DNA from: Bacteroidetes bacterium UBA1312
Lineage (GTDB): Bacteria > Bacteroidota > Bacteroidia > Chitinophagales > Chitinophagaceae
Direction: 5' to 3'
Assembly (NCBI GenBank): GCA_002307135.1
Contig: DBTQ01000015.1
Span: 80,258 to 144,257, forward strand
DNA: 64,000 nucleotides
Shown: positions 35,201 to 42,177 of the stretch, in pieces
How the letters are laid out: each line of letters starts with the position of its first letter
Position numbering within the stretch: the stretch's first letter is position 1
Notes under the pieces: model-generated
The model's input: the letters and a program-made list of their open reading frames with translations, nothing else
What the model was told of the DNA's origin: nothing
Databases searched by the model: none
Translations under genes and position numbers: made by a program

Positions 35201-38200
35201 ACATCCGCTCGAAGAAGATTGGCTGACATAGTAATAAGCGGCTCCTGTACTACTTGTACTTGGTGTAGGAGCTGTAGTGCTACCGGTACCCCCTGTTGCA
35301 GAGGTGTACCATTTTAATCCCGATCCAGTAGCAGTCAACGGGCTAGCAGCACCACCTAAGCATAATGTAACCAAGAAACCTACTGTAGGTGCTGAAGGTG
35401 TAGCATAAACAATTACACTTATTGCAGCACGTGGGCTTTCGCATCCTACAGCAGATGTTTGACTTACATAATATGAGGTTGCTCCTGTACTGGCGGTACT
35501 AGGGGTTGGTGCTATCGAGCTACTAGTGCCGCCCGTTGCAGAGGTGTACCATTTTAAAGTACTGCCACCAGCAGATAATGCTACAGCAGTAGAGCCAGAA
35601 CAGTATTCCACCGGACTAGTGACTACAGGGGCAGCAGGGGTCGAATTTATTGTTACTGCAATAGAGGTTCTTGAACTTTCACAACCAAAAGTATTTGTTT
35701 GGCTTACGTAATAGTTTGTTATTCCGGAAGTACTTGTACTCGGTGTTGGTGCAGTGCTAACACTAGATCCTCCAGTTGCAGAAGTGTACCACAATAAGCT
35801 TGTGCCCGTTGCAGACAATACACTAGCAGTTGCTCCTGTACAGTAACTTATTGCACTCGCCGAAACTGTCGGTGCTGGTGGAGTTGGATTAACATTGACA
35901 TCTATAGCCGTTCTAGAACTTTCGCCACAACCTCCGGTACTAATGGTTTGACTTACATAATATGTTGTCGTTCCGGAAGAACTTGTACTTGGTGTTGGTG
36001 CTGTACTTGTACCTGTACCTCCTGTTGCTGTAGTGTACCACAATAAGCTTGTGCCTGTTGCAGTTAATGCTGCTGCAGTTGCACCTTGACAATAGGTAAT
36101 GGGTGTTGTACCAATAGGTGCACTTGTAGTTGCTGAAACATTGACCACAATAGCTGTTCTCGGCCCTTCACATCCAGCAGTATTTGTTTGACTCACATAA
36201 TAAATTGTGGTGCCAGCACTGGTTGTAATGGGTGTTGGTGCAGTTGTACTACTTGCGCCTCCCGTTGCTGTAGCATACCATTTTAGGGAAGTACCTGTTG
36301 CGCTTAAAGGTATTGCTGAAGAACCAACACAATAAATAACAGGGCTCGAAACTGATGGAGCAGTAGGTAATGCATTAATCGTTACAATTATTGAATCACG
36401 AGCACCTTCACAGCCAGCCACATTTGTTTGACTTACATAATATTTTAAAGTACCAGCCACACTCGTACTTGGCGTTGGAGCAGTCGATGTGCCTACTCCT
36501 CCAGTAGCAGTATTGTACCATTTTAAAGAAGTACCTGTTGCCGATAAAGAAAGAGCAACATCTCCGATACAATAATTTACAGGAGAAACAATACCTGGAG
36601 TACTTGGATTAGCATTAATGTTTACCACTATGCCAGAACGAGTGCTCTCACCACATCCGTATTTCGATGTAGCACTTACATAGTAGGTTGTTGTAGTTGC
36701 TGTTGCAGAACTTGGCGTAGGTGCAGTTAAACTAGCCACACCACCAGTCGCACTGGCATACCATTTTAAAGTATCCGTTGAAGATACAGGAGTTGCAGTA
36801 AGTATGCTTGTAGTTGCGCCTACACAATAATTTACAGGAGTACTTACCGTTGGTACAGAAGGAGGAGCATATACATTTACCGTTATTGCCGCTCTCAAAC
36901 TTCGACAACTGGATGTATCTGTTTGACCTACATAATAAGTTACAGATCCTGCTGTAGCAGTACTTGGTGTTGGTGCAGTAGAACTACCAACACCACCGGT
37001 TGCCGATGTGTACCACAATAATCCTGTACCGGTTGCAGTTAAAGCACTTGCTGTTGCACCAACACAATAATTTATCGGCGTTGTAACAATAGGGGGAAGC
37101 GGTGCCGCTTTTACGTTAACAACGATAGCAGAACGAGAGCTCTCACACCCATAAGAATTTGTTGAACTAACATAATAAGTAGTACTTCCGGCAGACGCTG
37201 TCGATGGAGTGGGAGCAGTGCTTGATCCTGTACCTCCTGTTGCACTTGTGTACCATTTAAGTGATGTTCCCGATGCCGTTAATGGAACTGATGTATCCCC
37301 TTGGCAATAAACAATTGGACTTGTTACTGTAGGTGCGGATGGCACTGGGTTTATGGTTACAACAATTGCACTTCTGGAGCTTTCCCCACAACTTGTCGTT
37401 TGGCTTACATAATAAGTTGTTGTACCAACTGTAGCAGTCGAAGGTGTTGGAGCGGTACTTGATCCGCTACCACCTGTAGCCGACGTGTACCAAAGTAAGC
37501 TTGTACCTGTAGCTGTAAGAGCTACAGCACTACTACCCATGCAGTAATTTATTGGAGTGGTTACAGTAGGAGCGGTTGGTAAAGGATTTACAGTTACTAC
37601 AATTGCAATTCTACCACTTTCACATCCTGAAGTGCCAGACGTTTGACTTACATAATAAGTTGTAGTACCTGTAGTAGCTGTACTCGGGGTAGGTGCAGTT
37701 GCACTCCCTGTCCCTCCCGTTGCAACGGTGTACCAAAGCAAACTAGTACCCGAAGCCGTAAGTGTCGATGCTGTAGCGCCTAAACAATATACTACCGGAC
37801 TTGTTACCGTTGGCACCGAAGGAGCCGCAGTGATATTAACAACAATCGAAGCCCGATCACTTTCACAACCAAAAGATGCGGAGGTTTGACTTACATAATA
37901 AGTTAGGGTTCCCGCGCTACTCGTAGATGGTATTGGAGCTGTTGTACTCCCAGTCCCTCCAGTTGCTGAAGTGTACCATTTCAATGATGTTCCGGTTGCC
38001 GTAAGCGCAATTGCAGTTGCATATTGACAATAAGAAACCGGCGACGTTACCGTCGGTATTGATGGTTTAGCATTTACAGTAACCGTAATTGCGGTTCTAC
38101 TACTTTCGCCACAACTGGTTGTTTGACTTACATAGTAAACAGTAGTTCCTGCAGTGCTAGTACTTGGGGTTGGTGCTATTGCCGAACCCGTTCCTCCAGT

Positions 38201-39877
38201 TGCTGAAGTGTACCATAACAAACTAGTACCCGTTGCTGTAAGTGCCGATGCCGTAACACCTTCGCAATAAGTAATTGAAGTAGTCGCCAATGGCGCTGAT
38301 GGCAAAGAATTAATAACTACTGTAATTGTTGATCTTGGACTTTCACAGCCGGTACTAGATGAGGTTTGCGAAACATAATAATAAGTAGTACCAGCAATGG
38401 TTGTACCAGGTGTAGGGGCAGTTGTACTCCCCGTACCTCCAGTTGCCGAAGTGTACCATTTCAATGATGTACCAGTAGCAGAAATCGGACTGGCCGTTGC
38501 GCCGACACAGTAGCTAACAGGAGTTGTAACTGTAGGGGCCGAAGGTAATGCATTCACTGTAACTGCAATCGAATCTCTTGGCCCTTCACAACCGTAAGGT
38601 GAAATTGATGCAACATAATAAGTAGTGCTTCCTGCAGATGCCGTACTTGGAGTTGGTGCTGTCGTAGATCCCGTTCCTCCAAGCCTTGTTGTAAACCATT
38701 TCAATGAAGAACCAGTAGCCGTTAATGCAACCGCAGTCGAACCTACACAATAACTAACAGGAGTCGAAACAGTAGGTTTTACTAGGTAATTACAAACAAA
38801 TCTAATTCTATGATTTTCTCTATCAGCAATATATAAATTACCTCCTCCGTCGGACGCAATGCCGGTGGGATAATTTATTTGTGCTAATGTTGAAGGTCCC
38901 CCATCTCCACTATATCCGGCAGTACCAGTTCCGGCAAATGTGCTTATATATCCAGTAGCAGCACTTACTTTTCTTATTCTATGACTATACTGAACCGCAA
39001 TGAAAATATTACCTGAATCATCTACTGCAATATCTGTTGGATAATTTAGAGTCGCAGATGTTGCTGCGGCACCATCACCACTAAAGCCTGCAGTACCCGT
39101 TCCCGCAACTGTAGAGATAATGCCTGTAGATGCAGTAATTTTACGGATAACGTGATTAAATAAATCTGCAATAAAAATATTACCTGAAGCATCAATTTTT
39201 ATACCTGCAGGATTTTGGAATGTGGCAGCACTTGCTGCAGCACCATCACCAGAATAGCTGTATGTGCCAGTACCTGCAATGGTACTGATATTTCCTGTAG
39301 AAATAGTAATCTTCCGTATGCGTTGATTATATTGATCCGCGATATAAACATTCCCTGAACCATCTATAGCAACTCCAACCGGATTATTTAATTGGGCAGA
39401 TGTGGCAGCAGCACCATCGCCACTAAAGCCTGCAGTACCTGTACCCGCAATAGTTGTGATAACACCTGTTGATGCTGTAACCTTTCTAATCCGTTGATTT
39501 GCTTGATCCGCGATATATATATTGCCAGAGCCATCGATAGCAATCCCTGAAGGATAATATAATTGCGCCGATGTAGCAGCTCCACCATCACCACTAAAAC
39601 CAGCAGTTGATGAACCTGCAATTGTAGAAATGATACCTGTACTATAATTGATTTTTCTTATTCGATGATTCCCTTGATCAGAAATATAAACATTACCCGA
39701 ACCATCTCTAGCTACACTTACCGGTTGAGCCAATTCCGCTGATGTAGCCAAACCACCGTCACCACTAAAGCTAGAACTGCCTATACCTGCAATAGTATTG
39801 ATATTTTGTGCAAAAATTGTTGTAGATACTAATACACAACAGACCGCAATCATTAATTTCTTAGCTCCTCTAATCAT
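32276..39877 (-). CDS. giant T9SS cargo protein: NHL propeller plus 23 Ig-like modules
   Basis: 2533 residues from ATG 39877 (an in-frame ATG at 39907 adds ten polar residues before the signal peptide). Signal peptide ends STTIFAQ. Then six NHL-type repeats (about residues 37-372 of the longer frame), each with FSGDGG-x-AT-x-A, GIAIDGSGN(I/V)YIAD and N-x-RIRK, forming a beta-propeller. Then 23 tandem modules of about 80 residues (376-2223), each with YC-x-GA, ATGTSL(K/L)WYTSATGG, TAPTPSTSTAG, YYVSQT and C-E-x-R-x-x-I-x-V-x-(I/V). Three divergent Ig-like domains with YQWYR follow, and a T9SS type A sorting domain (IKIYPNPTKNKVFIE) ends it. Probably a long surface stalk or adhesin; ligand unknown. 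Confidence 0.9.
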   Translation of the reverse strand: MIRGAKKLMIAVCCVLVSTTIFAQNINTIAGIGSSSFSGDGGLATSAELAQPVSVARDGSGNVYISDQGNHRIRKINYSTGIISTIAGSSTAGFSGDGGAATSAQLYYPSGIAIDGSGNIYIADQANQRIRKVTASTGVITTIAGTGTAGFSGDGAAATSAQLNNPVGVAIDGSGNVYIADQYNQRIRKITISTGNISTIAGTGTYSYSGDGAAASAATFQNPAGIKIDASGNIFIADLFNHVIRKITASTGIISTVAGTGTAGFSGDGAAATSATLNYPTDIAVDDSGNIFIAVQYSHRIRKVSAATGYISTFAGTGTAGYSGDGGPSTLAQINYPTGIASDGGGNLYIADRENHRIRFVCNYLVKPTVSTPVSYCVGSTAVALTATGSSLKWFTTRLGGTGSTTAPTPSTASAGSTTYYVASISPYGCEGPRDSIAVTVNALPSAPTVTTPVSYCVGATASPISATGTSLKWYTSATGGTGSTTAPTPGTTIAGTTYYYVSQTSSSTGCESPRSTITVVINSLPSAPLATTSITYCEGVTASALTATGTSLLWYTSATGGTGSAIAPTPSTSTAGTTVYYVSQTTSCGESSRTAITVTVNAKPSIPTVTSPVSYCQYATAIALTATGTSLKWYTSATGGTGSTTAPIPSTSSAGTLTYYVSQTSASFGCESDRASIVVNITAAPSVPTVTSPVVYCLGATASTLTASGTSLLWYTVATGGTGSATAPTPSTATTGTTTYYVSQTSGTSGCESGRIAIVVTVNPLPTAPTVTTPINYCMGSSAVALTATGTSLLWYTSATGGSGSSTAPTPSTATVGTTTYYVSQTTSCGESSRSAIVVTINPVPSAPTVTSPIVYCQGDTSVPLTASGTSLKWYTSATGGTGSSTAPTPSTASAGSTTYYVSSTNSYGCESSRSAIVVNVKAAPLPPIVTTPINYCVGATASALTATGTGLLWYTSATGGVGSSTAPTPSTATAGSVTYYVGQTDTSSCRSLRAAITVNVYAPPSVPTVSTPVNYCVGATTSILTATPVSSTDTLKWYASATGGVASLTAPTPSSATATTTTYYVSATSKYGCGESTRSGIVVNINANPSTPGIVSPVNYCIGDVALSLSATGTSLKWYNTATGGVGTSTAPTPSTSVAGTLKYYVSQTNVAGCEGARDSIIVTINALPTAPSVSSPVIYCVGSSAIPLSATGTSLKWYATATGGASSTTAPTPITTSAGTTIYYVSQTNTAGCEGPRTAIVVNVSATTSAPIGTTPITYCQGATAAALTATGTSLLWYTTATGGTGTSTAPTPSTSSSGTTTYYVSQTISTGGCGESSRTAIDVNVNPTPPAPTVSASAISYCTGATASVLSATGTSLLWYTSATGGSSVSTAPTPSTSTSGITNYYVSQTNTFGCESSRTSIAVTINSTPAAPVVTSPVEYCSGSTAVALSAGGSTLKWYTSATGGTSSSIAPTPSTASTGATSYYVSQTSAVGCESPRAAISVIVYATPSAPTVGFLVTLCLGGAASPLTATGSGLKWYTSATGGTGSTTAPTPSTSSTGAAYYYVSQSSSSGCEGPRAAILVNIDTLLGVPTVTTPVVYCQADIATPLVASGTSLHWYTGSITGTYSTTAPTPSTTSAGTTKYYVCRVSSAGCEGTKDSITVTINPLPTLPTVTTPVSYCLGATAAALSATGSSLKWYTSATGGTASTTAPIPSTATAGTTTYYVSQTTALGCEGSRASIVVTINSLPAAPTVSTPVTYCQGATATALSATGTSLLWYTTATGGTGSTTVPTPSTSVAGSTTYYVSQSSGTCEGPRASIIVTINPLPTTPSITTPVSYCQGATATALTATGTSLKWYTVATGGTGSSTAPIPSTTTAGSTKYYVSQTSTLGCEGARDSITVTINALPTAPTVTTPVNYCQGVGAAPALSAIGSSLKWYTSATGGTASTTAPTPSLTTAGTTTYYVSQTTTLGCEGSRASIVVNIYATPAAPTVTTPVTYCQFATATALTATGSSLKWYPTATGSTGFYTTTAPTPSTATAGTTGYYVSQTSVDGCESPRAEIDVVVNPAPAAPTIITPIAYCQFAIATPLTATGSSLKWYSTATGGTGSSTAPTPITTTPGSTIYYVSQTSTAGCEGVRAALTVVVNLSSTKPTVVSPVGYCLGATAVPLSATGISLRWYTSATGGTGSTTAPTPSTATVGSTTYYVTQTSLIDCESPRESIVVIVSNKPTVSIIPSGASRLVYCKDDSVTLKASSSVTLSNYQWYRNGTLLYGDTTDTYHAYSNGYYKVVVKNASGCQNDTTVYVYADTLALPTLSPIKLNFCPNVSIILFCKPASYDYTYEWYKDSVLIGGASKDQLVINKAGDYYVRVTDSLGCVTITNTSSAFTYPPILRPTIIRADPVLRLNRTYLTYQWYRNNKSIAGANAINYTMPFTGKYYCQVTDDNGCSEVSDTVDTETINSIGSTELNQHNIKIYPNPTKNKVFIEAPMVVNVLITDITGRLIWKQEQVKEVDLEPFADGMYLFTITDDEGNLLLKDKINKLSTER
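33239..38782. repeat. 23 tandem ~240-bp coding repeats
   Basis: Codes for the 23 Ig-like modules. Module length averages 80.3 residues. Protein motifs are strongly kept while many third codon positions differ between modules, so the array is old or has not been homogenised recently. Module 15 lacks the usual YC motif (TLCLGG), module 9 has a short insertion (PVSSTDT), and module 1 reads WFTTRLGG where others read WYTSATGG. Confidence 0.92.
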
Positions 39878-40127
39878 ATCTTTTTGTTTAAAATTGGTCG
39901 TAAACAATGTTCTTCAAATTTAATATTTATATTACGCAACAAACAATGATTTAACAAATGTATGTACTTTAAAACTATTATTTCAATAATAAGATTAATA
40001 ACTTATTAATTTTTTAATTCCTTTATTTAATAGACAACTAAATCCGGCAATGGCGATACTTATGATAATATATCATTAATGTAATTAATATAATTTGGTA
40101 TTTCTTATTTGTTTTTTTATAAAAGAG

Positions 40128-40135
40128 TATATTTG
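40128..40135 (+). promoter_or_regulatory. putative promoter of the crp/fnr-cbb3 locus (TATATTTG)
   Basis: Exact TAnnTTTG match 57 bases before the regulator's ATG, with a TTG at 40109-40111 spaced 16 bases away, slightly short of the usual 17-23. Confidence 0.55.
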
Positions 40136-40191
40136 CAAAGAGAGCTTAACGCAAGCTTAAAAAGTCATGTAACGATTAAACTACAAATAGA

Positions 40192-40908
40192 ATGAAAACA
40201 TCAACAATAAAACATGAACATAGTTGTGCTACTTGTAACTCTCGTTTACATTCAGTTTTTTCTGTTGTGGAAGCAGAGCATGTTCATGAGTTAAATGAGC
40301 ACAAAGCTTGTAATGTCTATAAAAAAGGTCAAGTCATTTTTTCTCAAAACGGCCTACCATTAGGTTTATTTTGCGTCAATAGTGGCAAAATAAAGCTCTC
40401 TGTATCTGGAACAGATGGTAAAGAACAAATACTTCGCTTAGTAAAGGGAGGAGATATACTGGGCTATAGAGCGCTTATTTCAAATGATCGATACCATTGT
40501 AGTGCAATAGCTTTGGAAGATTCATCAGTATGCATTGTAGATAAAGCCTATTTTTTAAAATTAGCACTTGAAGATCAAAAATTATGTCGTGCTATTTTCA
40601 AAAAAATAAGCGACGATCTCAAGAAAGCCGAAGAACATATTGTTTCATTATCTCAAAAAAATGTTCGGGAAAGAATGGCTGAAGCATTATTGTTTTTCAA
40701 AGCTACTTATGGGTATGATTCAGACGAACAAACTCTTGCTGTACAATTAAGCCGAGAAGAAATTGCCGACTTTGTAGGAACCTCTACAGAAAGCGCAATA
40801 CGTTTACTGTCAGAATTTAATAATGATAAAATCATTGAACTTGTTGGAAAGAAAATTAAAATAATTAATCCCGACAAGCTTACAAAAACAGCCAACCTTC
40901 TCTATTAA
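40192..40908 (+). CDS. Crp/Fnr-family transcription regulator
   Basis: 238 residues. Cyclic-nucleotide-binding-type domain (about 40-150; NGLPLGLFCVNSGKIKLS, LRLVKGGDILGYRALI) and a C-terminal winged helix with LSREEIADFVGTSTESAIRLLSEF. The N-terminus carries a CATC pair (Cys12, Cys15) and Cys40, which hints at an Fnr-like iron-sulfur or metal site, though the full four-Cys Fnr pattern is not seen. It heads the cbb3 oxidase locus on the same strand; control of that locus by oxygen or redox state is therefore likely (inference). Confidence 0.87.
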   Translation: MKTSTIKHEHSCATCNSRLHSVFSVVEAEHVHELNEHKACNVYKKGQVIFSQNGLPLGLFCVNSGKIKLSVSGTDGKEQILRLVKGGDILGYRALISNDRYHCSAIALEDSSVCIVDKAYFLKLALEDQKLCRAIFKKISDDLKKAEEHIVSLSQKNVRERMAEALLFFKATYGYDSDEQTLAVQLSREEIADFVGTSTESAIRLLSEFNNDKIIELVGKKIKIINPDKLTKTANLLY

Positions 40909-40925
40909 ATAAATACAAATTCAAT

Positions 40926-40965
40926 TCAAGCCTAGAATATGATAAAAATCATATTCTAGGCTTGA
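40926..40965. terminator. perfect 18-bp hairpin after the crp/fnr gene
   Basis: TCAAGCCTAGAATATGAT with its complement around an AAAA loop (40944-40947). It begins 17 bases after the stop codon. It lacks a long U tract (TATTATCATAG follows), so it may be a partial terminator, an mRNA-stability element, or a palindromic operator. Confidence 0.6.
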
Positions 40966-41023
40966 TATTATCATAGTTTATACTTAAAAAAAGTTCGATT
41001 TTTACGTATAAATTTATCACCAA

Positions 41024-41437
41024 ATGGTCACCAGCACTGCACTTACAGTAGAGGGGAATGAAAAAATAGATTATAAGCTATATTCATTCATTGAAAATAT
41101 CTTTGATGATATTTTAGTTCGAAATCAAAACGAAACGACACAAGGTGCTACCAACCATTTATTAGAAAAATTATATCAACTGAAAAGCAAATTCGATTCG
41201 CTCAGAAATGACGAGGCAAACGATCTATATTCCAACGTATTTAAAGCGTTAGATAAAGACGATAAACTGGATACCCACTTTATTAGATCACAGCATTCAA
41301 ATCAAAAACAAGAAGTAGAAATAATGAAATTGATTGCAGACATCGAAGTTGAAATGAGTAAACTAAATGTTCAGATGAAGCATTCAATTCTTCAACTAAT
41401 ATTTATTTTCAATGTGCTATTTGCGAACCCATTATAA
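41024..41437 (+). CDS. uncharacterised helical protein, cbb3-locus paralogue 1
   Basis: 137 residues, no signal peptide or membrane helix evident; predicted largely alpha-helical and charged. Shares with the next gene the pattern LY-x-FI then L-x-(K/R)-x-Y-x-LKS-(K/E)-F-(D/E)-SLRN-(D/Y)-E, a motif (N/P)-S-V-(F/L)-K, and E-x-x-x-M-x-L-(I/V)-x-(D/E)-IE-(V/A)-E. It stops after FIFNVLFANPL and so lacks the C-terminal segment of the next protein. No domain recognised; the E/H spacing is loosely reminiscent of hemerythrin-like bundles, but not enough histidines are present. Between the Crp/Fnr regulator and ccoI. Confidence 0.65.
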   Translation: MVTSTALTVEGNEKIDYKLYSFIENIFDDILVRNQNETTQGATNHLLEKLYQLKSKFDSLRNDEANDLYSNVFKALDKDDKLDTHFIRSQHSNQKQEVEIMKLIADIEVEMSKLNVQMKHSILQLIFIFNVLFANPL

Positions 41438-41623
41438 ACTTATAGGCAGATAAAATTTTTACTAAATATTTCTATCAAATAGAGAGGCTCATTGTAATTC
41501 AATTCCACCATACGAACAGCAAACATTACTCGATACACAAAGGATCAATCCCCCACTTCAATAAAAGATGAGTAATGTCATATTCTGAACGTCACTTCGT
41601 CATAGTTTAAGTTTCAAAATCAG

Positions 41624-42166
41624 TTGAATTTTGCATACAAACGTGCTTGTATTATGTGTGCTCATTCCTCCTCTGGTGTAGAAATAACCGAAAAGATCGG
41701 ACAAAAATTATACCCATTTATTAATACGCTCTGCTTAGAAGTTATTGATTTTAATCAAAAATCAGGTATCAGCGAGAATGCGTCAATACTATTTGATCGA
41801 TTCTATTTGTTGAAATCAGAATTCGAGTCGTTACGAAATTATGAAATCAAATTAGTATTTCCATCTGTATTAAAAGTATTCAATACAAAAGACAATCCAG
41901 ACGATAAGCCTGCAATTAATATTGTAGAGCTACAACGGCTTACACAAAATAAAGAAAAAATGATTTTGGAATTGGTAGAGGAAATTGAAGCCGAAGCCGA
42001 AAAAATTCATCTTCCCAAAAAGCATCCTATATATCAATTACTTTTCGTTTTTCAAACATCATTCGTACAGGAAAAAAAACAATGGAATGCAATGCTCAAC
42101 GGCTGGGGAATAGGTTGCGCCTGTTTTGTAGCAGCACAAAAAATGGATGACATTTCTAAAAATTAA
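41624..42166 (+). CDS. uncharacterised helical protein, cbb3-locus paralogue 2
   Basis: 180 residues from ATG 41624 (an ATG at 41654 is also possible). Paralogue of the preceding protein: LYPFINTLCLEV, FYLLKSEFESLRNYE, LVFPSVLKVF, MILELVEEIEAEAEKI and HPIYQLLFVFQT. It has a further C-terminal part with EKKQWNAMLNGWGIGCACF, containing two Cys separated by one residue (CAC). Eleven bases before ccoI, so in the same transcription unit as the oxidase assembly genes. Function unknown; I suggest a metal- or redox-handling accessory of cbb3 assembly or its regulator. Confidence 0.7.
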   Translation: MNFAYKRACIMCAHSSSGVEITEKIGQKLYPFINTLCLEVIDFNQKSGISENASILFDRFYLLKSEFESLRNYEIKLVFPSVLKVFNTKDNPDDKPAINIVELQRLTQNKEKMILELVEEIEAEAEKIHLPKKHPIYQLLFVFQTSFVQEKKQWNAMLNGWGIGCACFVAAQKMDDISKN

Positions 42167-42177
42167 AAACAGATATC

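Noticed and set aside
33239..38782. Regular repeats suggesting CRISPR
   Set aside because: Period is ~240 bp, the repeat is translated in one frame, and no short identical repeats with unique spacers or cas genes are present.
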